Shown piece after piece: positions 54,986 through 64,000 of a stretch of DNA of 64,000 nt. Position numbers and translations under genes: made by a program. Each line of letters begins with the position of its first letter. The first letter of the stretch is position 1. The notes beneath the pieces were generated by a model. The model was given only the letters and a program-made list of their open reading frames with translations, did not search any database and had not been told where the DNA came from. The stretch is from Ophiura sarsii (taxonomy: Eukaryota > Echinodermata > Ophiuroidea > Amphilepidida > Ophiuridae), in contig CM069449.1 in assembly GCA_035610835.1 (NCBI GenBank), forward strand, positions 65,000,292 through 65,064,291, given 5' to 3'.

Positions 54986-55102
54986 CTTTTGAAAGATCGT
55001 CTTTCTGAGATTGTCTTTGACCCATTCTCGTAACTCGTAGCTTTCTATGAACTTCATGGTGATAACTGTACAGTCTTTGGTGTATGCTTGTAAGTCTTAT
55101 TC
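54986..55102 (-). CDS. Constant exon 1 (5'UTR end plus start of MADS-like/zinc-finger protein)
   Basis: The exon begins after a tgttgcag acceptor at 55103, so at least one upstream noncoding exon is expected. An in-frame TAA follows the acceptor directly. The first ATG after it (55057-55055) is therefore the likely start. Twenty-four codons follow, reading MKFIESYELREW then a basic LRKTIFQK stretch, and end at a gtaaag donor (54985) in phase 0. Together with the next exon the basic residues lead into a MADS-like segment. The short N-terminus lacks the long basic arm of SRF and MEF2 proteins, so DNA contact by this part is uncertain. No promoter was recognised upstream. Confidence 0.75.
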
Positions 55103-56070
55103 CTGCAACACACAATAGTTAGAAATAAATTAAATGTGACTAACATTGGTGCCGGGGCTCATAATAATTAAAGGCATTAGTTGCCTTGATGTCCTAAATC
55201 TCTGGCTGTTTTACTTTCTAAGGTACATACATGTACCTGCCTTGGAGAAAGTTGGTGCCCTTTTTCGGGGTTCGCAACAAGATTCTCGCTACGCGAAAAA
55301 TGTCGCCAATTTTTTAGGGTCCCCGCCGGAGGATCTTGCAATTTTGTTAGGCAAAATCGTGAGGCGAGTTTACTTAAACCGTGATTCACGGGATTTTGCT
55401 ATATTTGCAACCAAAACCGAGAAATCTCGCGAAAATAAACCAAATGCGAGAAACCGCGACCAAAAAATGTGACCGAAAATAACCCCCAAATATCACTCTT
55501 TAAAAAGTAAATAAGCTTATTTTATAGTCCATTATTCTATTCTGCAAGAAAATATATTAATTTCCAAAGTTATCCCTGGCCGAGGGGTTTCATAATATTC
55601 CAATATATATTAATGTCCGGCGTTTTGACATTTTTTATACTGAAGAAATATTTGTTTCGAACACGCACGGCCATCTTGAGTACATCCATGTATTCCATTT
55701 TCAAAGAGATATTTTTATTTTCAAAATTCTATGAACATGTCTATCATCATAGTGGTGATCATAAAATAATTCCATGATTCCTTTGGTCAAATGAACCGAC
55801 AGTGCCAATCTCAACCGACACGACGTCAATATTTGGGGGGGGCGGCCCCCCTCCCCCCCTCTGGCTACACCACTGTGAGATATTCGATGTTTGTAATTTT
55901 TTTCTCGTTACGCTAACTCGAAGAATTTTTATTGAAAGATGGCGATCGTAAACAAATCTGAAATATTACCCAGAATGCACTAAAAAAACTAAAAATAACT
56001 CGGCAATGTTTTGATGTGACGTGATGCGCAGAAGCGATTGCGCAGTAATTAATTGCCGTGCCTACGAATA

Positions 56071-57560
56071 TACACCTAGCACATAAAGTCCCTGACCAGG
56101 TGCTTTGAGGTTGGCTAATTCAAAATATATGATCGGTACCAAAAATCTGAGATATACGGCCACGCGTTTTGAGTTGGGCCCGCAAATAGGTGGTGTTGTA
56201 ACATTTGCTCGACCAACATACAAATTATTCGGGGTGTAAAATATTAATTACATGTGCTATACTGTCATATTTGGTACCAATTTGAAGGTAATATTCATAC
56301 CAATAACTCTGAAGTCAAAAACATGCTTTTTGATGACTTATTAATTAGTAATTAGTAATTAACTAACTCCGATTAGCCATTTTTGCACGGTGGTGGAGGA
56401 GGGGAGCATAAATTTTGGGCAATTTCCAAAGAAAGCTCAAAATAGATCATAATACCTTACAGTCAATTGTTTAATTCAGTTATTAAGTTATCACTTACTT
56501 ATTATAAGGTAATAAACAGGTTACTAATTAATTAACTAACTAATTATTCTAACTTAATTACTAAGATAATGCTGTGCACAATTAAAATTTGCGGTGAAAA
56601 GATGATCGGACAAAATTACTATACTAAACAATACCCCTGACAAATTATATATCACTGGAAAGCTCTAACTGTGAAGATTTGAAATATGCACATTTTCCTG
56701 GCATGGGGTATTATACCAGTCTCTCTTAATCAAAATTTCAAAATGTCCTTTTTTTAAATAAAAAATCCCACACATTTTGATCTCAAGTCTTTATGACTTC
56801 ACCCTACACCTTTTCTGATTGTATTTTTAGATCCCTGAGACAATTTCCTTTCCAAAAATGTATATGGGGCTTTTATGGGGGTTGGATGTCAAACAACAAA
56901 AATATACCAAATTGAAAAAAAATGGCGCGATTTCTGGAAAATCACACGATGTTACGGAAATGGGCCCACCTCAAAACGCGTGGCCATACATTAAATGAGC
57001 AAATTTCTTCTCTGCAGTTTGATACCTCATTCAACAAAATCGAATGGATACTTTTAAAGTTATGTCGATTTCAATGACCGCGCATGCAACAGAAAAGTTG
57101 CACTAGGTATAGGAAATCATTGATTTGTGTGTGATTTACCATACAGCATAGACGGTAAAAATCAATGTTTTACCCGTCTATGGATTTACGCACTGAAAAA
57201 CTCACAGCTTATCAGCTAAGACTTGTATTCTTCACAGCCGGATACACCCTTTGTCCCGCACATTGCGTTATCACTAAAGACCCATTCATCTGTCTCGTTC
57301 AGATAGCACACAGTTATGACAGTAATCACACACAAATCAATGATTCCTATACCTAGTGCAACTTTTCTGTTGCATGCGCGGTCATTGAAATCGCCATAAC
57401 TTTAAAAGTATCCATTCGATTTTGTTGAATGAGGTATCAAACTGCGGAGAAGAAATTTGCTCATTTAATGTGTATCTCAGATTTTTGGTACCGATTATAT
57501 ATTTTGAATTTTATAGTCAACCTCAAAGCACCTGGTCAGGGACTTTATGTGCTAGGTGTA
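56071..57560. mobile_element. Large foldback element with long inverted arms
   Basis: The left arm begins TACACCTAGCACATAAAGTC and the right arm ends with its reverse complement. The arms continue through ACCAGGTGCTTTGAGGTT, GGTACCAAAAATCTGAGAT and CAATGACCGCGCATGCAAC to a centre near 57.2 kb. The left arm is interrupted by the nested element at 56158-56985. Confidence 0.75.
56158..56985. mobile_element. Nested inverted-repeat element with 4-base target duplication
   Basis: GGCCACGCGTTTTGAG on the left and CTCAAAACGCGTGGCC on the right are inverted. The full 24-base ends differ at one position. ATAC occurs directly outside both ends. The intact right arm of the host foldback shows the corresponding sequence without the insert. 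Confidence 0.75.
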
Positions 57561-57895
57561 CTTCAAATGCACACATATCAATACAAAGCGACAGTTCCAT
57601 GTTTCGTGCAGAGTTTTTTACTTCCCAGAAATGTTTTCTCAATCCGAAAGTATTGAAATGCGGCTCATTGGCTAATTTTATCGCCAGAAAAGTGTTAAAA
57701 AGCTTATGAAAAGGCTTTAAACAATGAAATGTTTTTAAAATATTACATATTTATATCACGCGGGTGACTTTTTTGGACGCTGGTGACTTTTTTTTGACGC
57801 GTGCGGGCAACAGTAAACTCACATTTAATTAATTGCAAGGAGCCTTAGTCTTCAACCTCAATGAAACAGGAAGAAGAGACCCTGGCAAGGGAATC

Positions 57896-57995
57896 NNNNN
57901 NNNNNNNNNNNNNNNNNNNNNNNNNNNNNNNNNNNNNNNNNNNNNNNNNNNNNNNNNNNNNNNNNNNNNNNNNNNNNNNNNNNNNNNNNNNNNNN
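57896..57995. other. Assembly gap
   Basis: One hundred consecutive N. A fixed-length scaffold gap is likely, so the true distance is unknown. Confidence 0.98.
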
Positions 57996-59422
57996 TGAAA
58001 GCCAGAAAGGGAGTCCGATATTGTGTCGTTTGGCAAATAAATGAATTTGTTAATAACAATCTAGGAGTTATATTGTTGAGCAGGGGTCGCATCCTAGACC
58101 TCTCACTTTCTTGTAGTGACGCGTCAGGTTTCAAATTTGAAAGACTTCCGGGTCCTGATCAAAGTGAGGGGACCCCTTAAATTTGACGATATATGGAAAT
58201 GGAAACCTTAAGAAATTCTGTAAATTTAAGCGGTATGCATCCTTCGCTAACGATATAAATTCATTAAAACTGTCCGTAAAAAAGTAACATTTTTCAAATA
58301 CCCAAACTTCAGGACCCCTCAATTTCTTTTATGAAGTCCTACAGGGTCCTGAAAAAATTTCATGGGACCTCTCACATTTCTGATCCAGTGCTATCCCTGT
58401 TGTTGGGTAATACCTACCAGGAGCCTGCGCTTAGATAATTTCAAGGCCATTTGATGTTTTGTGTATATCCAACAAATAAAATAAAAAAATTGCAATTTCA
58501 TAATGGAGGCTATTCTACATGTATTGTTTAAGGAAAATCCAGCAGAAGATCCACACATTTTGCTTGGAAATCACTGACTGTACAGTTAATATTTACTAAT
58601 TTACCATTATTCTATGCAGCGGTGTTGAACATTATCATGTCACTGTGTCACGATGGACGGGACTTCGAGTGGCAACAAAAGTGTTTAAACGACGCGAGTT
58701 TAGTCTAGGTATGCGCATATATAATTAGCGAGGTCAGGGGACAAAGTACTAAGCGCAAAATTTGAATAGAGGTATAGAACACACGCAAACGAGACGGCTA
58801 CGTGTAAGGACGTACTATGAACTCATCGTAATAACCTGACGGGGCCTTTTGGATCTGGTGTTCAAATAGTAATGGCATTACGTGTATACTAGTATCAGCA
58901 TGTTTGGCCGTATGGCAATGTTTGAGCTACGACATAACACACACCGTTGGAGAGGTTATCTGATGGGAGGCGTCTGTACCTAGTGTACGTTTAACGTGTC
59001 ACTTCTTTTTGTTGCAAGAATGTAAGTACAGAACAGTTATCTTAATTGAGCCATTTATGTGTTAAATTATGTTTGGGGGGATATTATGTTCGTTTTTGCG
59101 CAAGTATACAAATTTATACGATAAAAGGGTGAGTGTGTGTTGACACTCGTTTTGGTGATGTTTTTAATATCTAATTTTAATATCCGTTTGCAATTTTGTC
59201 AAAATAAAACATGGCCGACAGCGGCAATGCATTATGGGGCATGAAATTTGACTTTAGCGGGAAATAAAATCAACATGGATTTGATATAATTATACTTCTG
59301 TTGAGTGTTTGAAAAATAATATGTCCATGTAATCCAAGTAGATTTCCAGACATTATTCCTTTTTTTTTGCCGGTCTGTTTTAAATTTACAGCCCGCCGTT
59401 AATTTGGTTTGGTTTCATTATA

Positions 59423-59665
59423 CAACATCGCATGGTGGATTTTCATCTATTCAAGAATCCCGCCGGTAATATGATTTGGTTTCATTATATAACAATTATC
59501 TACGCCTAGAAGACGCTCAGGAGACGTCCATATCCAACATCGTATGGTGGATTTTCATCTATTCAAGAATCCCGCCGGTAATATGATTTGGTTTCATTAT
59601 ATAACAATTATCTACGCCTAGAAGACGCTCAGGAGACGTCCATATCCAACATCGCATGGCATGCA
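59423..59665. repeat. 112-base tandem repeat, two full copies and a partial third
   Basis: CAACATCG.ATGGTGGATTTTC recurs at 59423 and 59535, with a partial copy starting at 59647. Copies are nearly identical. Confidence 0.85.
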
Positions 59666-59940
59666 TTTCATCTACGCATCTTTTTCTACGGAGTGATCAT
59701 CATCAGTGATACATAAACACGAATGCTAACGAACTCAGAACGTTGTTGACAACACGCGCGTACACGCGTAACTTTTGGATGAATAAATATAATTATTATT
59801 ATTATGAATAACAAAAACAGTTGAGCATCTATGATTTAATTCCAGCGTCAGTTTTTAATTTTGCTAAAATCAATACTTTACAGATTTAGGTGACACACTG
59901 TCTGTCTATCTATCGCGGGTACCCAATAATGTGTTGCATT

Positions 59941-60592
59941 CTATATATGAAGAGCTTTGTTGCAAAAGGGCTATGGTGCATTTTTCTCAAAAATGAGTGT
60001 GATATAGAAATGTATAGGGAAAAATCATGTGTTTCAAGGAAACAACGTTTTTTTTTTCTTCAAAAAGTCCTACATGTACATCTCATTGTAAACAGCCATT
60101 GAAATTGTTGTTTTGTTGCAAAAGGGCCTGTATCCAGAATTAAATCGGGATACAGGCCCTTTTGCAACAAAACAACAACTTCAATGGCTGTTTACAATGA
60201 GATGTAGGTCTTTTTGAAAAAAATGACTTTATTTCCTTGAAACATATGATTGTGACATATACATTTCTATATCAAACTTCTTTTTTTAAATGATTAAAAT
60301 AACTGATTTTTTGTGTGTGGTATTTTTTCTCTATGTACAAACAGATGGAGTTTTGTTGCAAAAGGGCCTAAATCCTAATTTTCCAAAAAATGTAAACATG
60401 ATTTAAAAAAATTAAAAACTAGCACATTTGAAATTTATTTCAATTTCAATTAGTATGTAGTGTACCTCTTTCATAATCCATTCAGTTTTTCAATTGCTCA
60501 ACTTGAATATTTAGAAACAGTTTTTTGACTTTTTCTCAATAAGAGCCAAAGTGGATGAAGGCCCTTTTGCAAAAGACCTCTTCATATACGTT
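59941..60592. mobile_element. Foldback element with GTTGCAAAAGGGC ends
   Basis: The outer ends CTTTGTTGCAAAAGGG and CCCTTTTGCAAAAGACC are inverted. Inside, about 60069-60136 pairs with 60152-60216 (CAATGGCTGTTTACAATGAG block) around a GGGCCTGTATCC hairpin. Confidence 0.65.
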
Positions 60593-60963
60593 TAATTGCT
60601 ATCTTCAGAAGATAGCAATGATATACTTAACATTACTTGACTTGTTCATAAGACTACATAAAATCCAACACAAGACACATTTTTATTAGAAAAAAGAATA
60701 ATATTTTTATTTTTTGGGCAAGATATACACACCTATTTTGTACAACAATCAGTAAATCTGTAACTAGATACCATCAAAATGCTTTTACCGTATACCCACA
60801 TTTTGCTTCGATGTATATGTTTTACCATGTGTCTTTTGCGTGTCGAAATACTTTCATTTTTCGACAATCGACAGCATACAGTAGAATTTATTTGATTTTA
60901 CACACCACAGAAACCCTCGTCCAGAGCAATCCACAAAATGATTAACATTGTCAAAATGCTGTG

Positions 60964-61203
60964 CCTGAAAAGAATATAAAACATTGTGTAACCTATCCAA
61001 GGGGATGGTCGATTCAGTGATGTAGCTAGTGGAGGGAGGGTGCAGTGCAAACCCTCAACCTCCTCACAAACACTATAATTGCCTGAAAAGAATATAATAC
61101 ATTGTGTAACCTATCCAAGGGGATAGTTGATTCAGTGACGTAGCTAGTGGAGGGAGGGTGCAGTGCATGCAAACCCTCAACCTCCTCACAAACACTATAA
61201 TTG
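60964..61203. repeat. Tandem duplication, two copies of about 120 bases
   Basis: CCTGAAAAGAATATAA.ACATT starts both copies (60964 and 61082), and both end CACAAACACTATAATTGC. Confidence 0.85.
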
Positions 61204-62091
61204 CTATTGGGTAATTTGATGGGTGAACAAAGAAGACAACAGGGCTTTTCTCCTAAAACAAACAATGCCAAACATGTGTTAAAGTAATTCACAGCTGGAG
61301 GCCATCTGACTTCCACCTTTTAATACATGGTACAGATATGAGGGGGTATCAAAAAGTTGTTAACATCACCCAGAAGTGAAGGAGCTATATCAATGAAATT
61401 TTGTCAGTGTAATCACTAGTCCTTAAAAACATTATGGTGCAAAAATGGTCTCATAACTATGTTCACTAGATGCCAAGGCCATGTACATCAATGACATCTT
61501 CCAATGGTGCTGAGAAAAAAACTGGGGTGTTTTTCCTCGCCTTATCACCACTGTATTGCTGGTGTATCTTTACTTCTATATTGTTGGCACTCTATATTTC
61601 AACTACCATATTTGACAACCAGTTTTAGTTTAATCATTTCCAAATTGGTAAGAAATATTAAGTTTTTATCTCTCGGTGCTCGGTAATCCAAGCAAGTGTG
61701 CGTGATTATGGCCACACACACACGGTTTTGGTTGCATGCACGCATTACACATAATTATGATGCACAGTGGGCTTGTTGCCTTCATGTGCGCCCGCATCCT
61801 TCTGTATTTATTCGCTGCTGTTATGAGGCTTCGCCAATTTGGAATTGATCAAACTATAGCAAGTACCCAGATTTTTCACCACTAATACTAAAACATCTCT
61901 GCCTCAATAAAATGTAAATACTCACACAAAATAATCAGCAAGAAGGGGAAAAATGCTTTCAAAAATTGGCTTACTCTTTAAAAGTCCATGTATTGTGAGA
62001 TAGGTTTGTTTCACGCTCAGGTTTGTTTCAAGCTCTGGTGACATTTATTTCAAGTGCATTATTTATTATGTAAATATGGTATCTTTTTGAA

Positions 62092-62311
62092 TACTGTAAA
62101 CGTAGAAATTTTCGCTGGGTTTTTTATTTTCGCGAATCAATCCTCATCCGCGAAAATATAAACTCGCGATCCTCAAACTCGCGAAAATTATTAACTTCCA
62201 TTGACTTTTGTTCACAAATGTTGAAAATCGCGAAAATAAAAAATTGTGAAATGCCTGTTATGACCATTTTTGTGAAAATATCTTATCGCGAAAATATTAA
62301 ATTTTACAGTA
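62092..62311. mobile_element. Short inverted-repeat element, CGCGAAA family, copy 2
   Basis: Same order of blocks as 1799-2002 (TTCGCGAATCAATCCT, then GACTTTTGTTCACAAATG). It has a small extra CTCGCGATCCTCAAA insertion and ends in TTTTACAGTA. Confidence 0.75.
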
Positions 62312-62348
62312 CACTGATATTTACATAACATATTAAATAAATGGATGA

Positions 62349-62866
62349 TTAACCCTTTGAATCCGGAGTTATTATAAGGGTTCGGTACACCCACCCTGAC
62401 TTCTCCGGGGGTAAAATACTAAATATAGTACACCTATATCATCGGTTACTGATGTTACCGATGATAGAGGGCAGTATGCCATTATATAACATGTATAACG
62501 TATAACATAAAAACGTCCGTTTTTATTGCCAAAATTGCCAATCATGAGTTCATGACCGCAAAATAATGCATCCCTGTCTAACTGAACATCATCTGCGCAA
62601 TATTGAAATATTGGGTTGCATATTCATCCAATTTCGTGCAATTGTTGACTGTTTTCTTCAGCTAAATGACATCAAAACACAACGTAAACCTTGCGAAACA
62701 ATGTATTTCACATCGGGTGAACATCATATGACTTTCAAATCACATGACCACTCAGTCATATGATCAATGTGTCACCTGTTCGCTCAGGTCGATTTTTCAA
62801 CCTATCGGGTTATACGAGTCACGACGTTCTCCGATAGGTCGATTTCTATCGGGTTCAAAGGGTTAA
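62349..62866. mobile_element. TTAA-flanked inverted-repeat element (CCCTTTGAA ends)
   Basis: TTAACCCTTTGAATCC at the left and GGGTTCAAAGGGTTAA at the right form a terminal inverted repeat bounded by TTAA. There is no coding capacity. Confidence 0.65.
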
Positions 62867-63739
62867 GTAAATATCTATATAAATAGAATACAAATAATTG
62901 AATTCAATGACATTTTGATTGCAACATATAAAATAAATGGATTTAAGTTAATATATCTAAATAAATGAAATAAAAATACTTTATATACGGAAATATACAC
63001 TGGTTTGTTTAACTTGCACTTAATAATAAAATTCTGTGTACCATGTTGGGGCCTAATATTCTAACATAAACTATACACTTGTGCAGGACAAAACTTTCTG
63101 CTACTGTTTTGAAAATTGTGTACCAGTGCTCTGAATACTGATTTCCATTTGTGACCTAACGCGAGTAAATGAGGCACAATGAGGGACATATGAATATTGC
63201 GTTATTATTTATATCAATTTTATCATGATAATATGTACAAGTAAAGGGACATTACTTTGATACCAAAGTCAATTTGTCATATCACATTCCTAACTTACGG
63301 ATCATAGAAAATCACTTTGTCTCAAAAAAGCAAAAATGAATTGTCAAGTTTTGGTTTTGTTAACAAATCAATAGAGTATATGAAAACGAAATACCACAAA
63401 ATGTAGTTTCTATCTTTATTTTCATGAATTTGAGTATTTTGTTGAATACAAGATGTATCAAAGATCAGAAATAAGACTTGTTATGAATTAGCTATTGCGG
63501 CATTGTGCCTCATTTACTCATGTTGGGTCACATTTTGTTACATTATTTCTGATCTCACTGAAAACAATGCATAAAGACTCAATCTGATTGTCTGTCGGAC
63601 TTAATTTTCTAAATATTCTACTGTACACCCCTCCCCCCCCTCTCATTTGAAATTTTCCTACCGATGAAAGGCCTCCAATTTCCAATGTACAAACTCTTCT
63701 TTCCTTTGTTTTTGAAGCACTCAGACAACAACAATAAGC

Positions 63740-63988
63740 AAAACCCTGTTCTACGGGCCTGACTGACCCACTTTTTAAAAAAAAAAACCACTTTTTTTTG
63801 TTAGAAGATTTATGAAAACCTTTTTTTGGTGCAATTTTTTAAATTTTGTTGTTCAAATTTTTGAAATTGTTTTGAAAATTGCTGGAAATCCAATAAAATG
63901 TCCCCCCAAAACAAAAGCATCAAACAAAAATGCCTGACTGACCCACCCTACCCGAGAGGTCCGTTTGCCCGTAGAGCAGGTTTCCATC
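63740..63988. mobile_element. Inverted-repeat element, CTGTTTTACGGGC family, second copy
   Basis: AACCCTGTTCTACGGGC on the left and TTTGCCCGTAGAGCAGG on the right are inverted with mismatches. The interior is A/T-rich. Confidence 0.55.
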
Positions 63989-64000
63989 CGTTGCCTTAGG

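Larger units (their letters stand above)
38..55102 (-). other. Putative single transcription unit: constant 5' exons plus 30 alternative terminal exons
   Basis: Span of the proposed gene, transcribed right to left. Three 5' coding exons (55057-52482) give a constant region that ends at a consensus donor on a codon boundary. Thirty downstream exons on the same strand all begin at a phase-0 acceptor and end with a stop. The constant part has no good terminator of its own and the array members have no 5' exons. The array reaches base 38 of the window, so further members may lie beyond the left edge. Product if joined: a nuclear protein of about 590-605 residues with a fixed zinc-finger half and a variable C-terminal domain. 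Joining the two parts is inferred from strand, order and phase only. Confidence 0.68.
57561..64000. other. Gene-free stretch upstream of the transcription unit
   Basis: After the gap the sequence holds tandem repeats, foldbacks and inverted-repeat elements. The promoter and noncoding first exon of the minus-strand gene should lie somewhere above 55.1 kb, but I cannot place them. Confidence 0.5.

Noticed and set aside
1..64000. CRISPR arrays, operons or bacterial signals
   Set aside because: The window has introns, SINE/LINE remnants and no regularly spaced short repeats with unique spacers. It is eukaryotic.

Overview
The window is eukaryotic, AT-rich, intron-containing DNA. It carries many short inverted-terminal-repeat elements, LINE remnants, tRNA-derived repeats and one 100-base assembly gap. 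The general character (CGCGAAA-type dispersed repeats, abundant foldback elements, GT-AG introns) fits a marine invertebrate, possibly an echinoderm or another deuterostome. I cannot name the species from the sequence.

All of the convincing protein-coding sequence is on the minus strand, and I read it as one very unusual transcription unit. At the 5' end (55.1-52.5 kb) three exons encode a 462-residue common region. It has a short MADS/SRF-like segment, acidic and Q/M-rich stretches with sumoylation-type motifs, a C2H2 zinc finger, an RG-rich tract, a C2HC zinc finger and an S/G/P-rich tail. The third exon ends on a complete codon at a strong GTAAGT donor and has no convincing end of its own.

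After a 9.2-kb interval comes an array of 30 intact, mutually homologous exons (43.3 kb down to base 38), called T1-T30 here in transcription order, plus several decayed copies. Every one starts at a phase-0 AG acceptor and ends in its own stop codon 127-143 codons later. Each encodes one copy of a domain that looks like a winged-helix/helix-turn-helix fold followed by a second conserved helical segment. The distances between copies are often only 100-300 bases, too short for promoters and 5' exons. The common gene lacks a 3' end, the array exons lack 5' ends, and strand and phase agree. The simplest reading is a single gene whose constant N-terminal half is spliced to one of about 30 alternative terminal exons. 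This resembles Drosophila mod(mdg4) or lola in layout, but the protein parts are different. The linkage is an inference: no transcript data are available here.

The array has two sequence classes. An 'NWKFL' class lies at both ends (T1-T3 and T25-T30). A 'T/S-K-x-S-L/L' class fills the middle (T4-T24), and most of those carry a shared intronic motif (UUUUGGUCUU..UUUGCCC) just upstream of the acceptor. Recent tandem duplicates (T5-T7, T13/T14, T20/T21) and pseudo-exons show continuing birth and death.

The rest of the window (7-10, 12-15, 19.6-21.2, 23.4-26.4, 38.5-42.8, 43.4-52.4 and 55.2-64.0 kb) holds no gene I can support. It holds repeats: TTAA-flanked and other short inverted-repeat elements, foldbacks (one with a nested insertion and a 4-base target duplication), tandem duplications and retroelement fragments.
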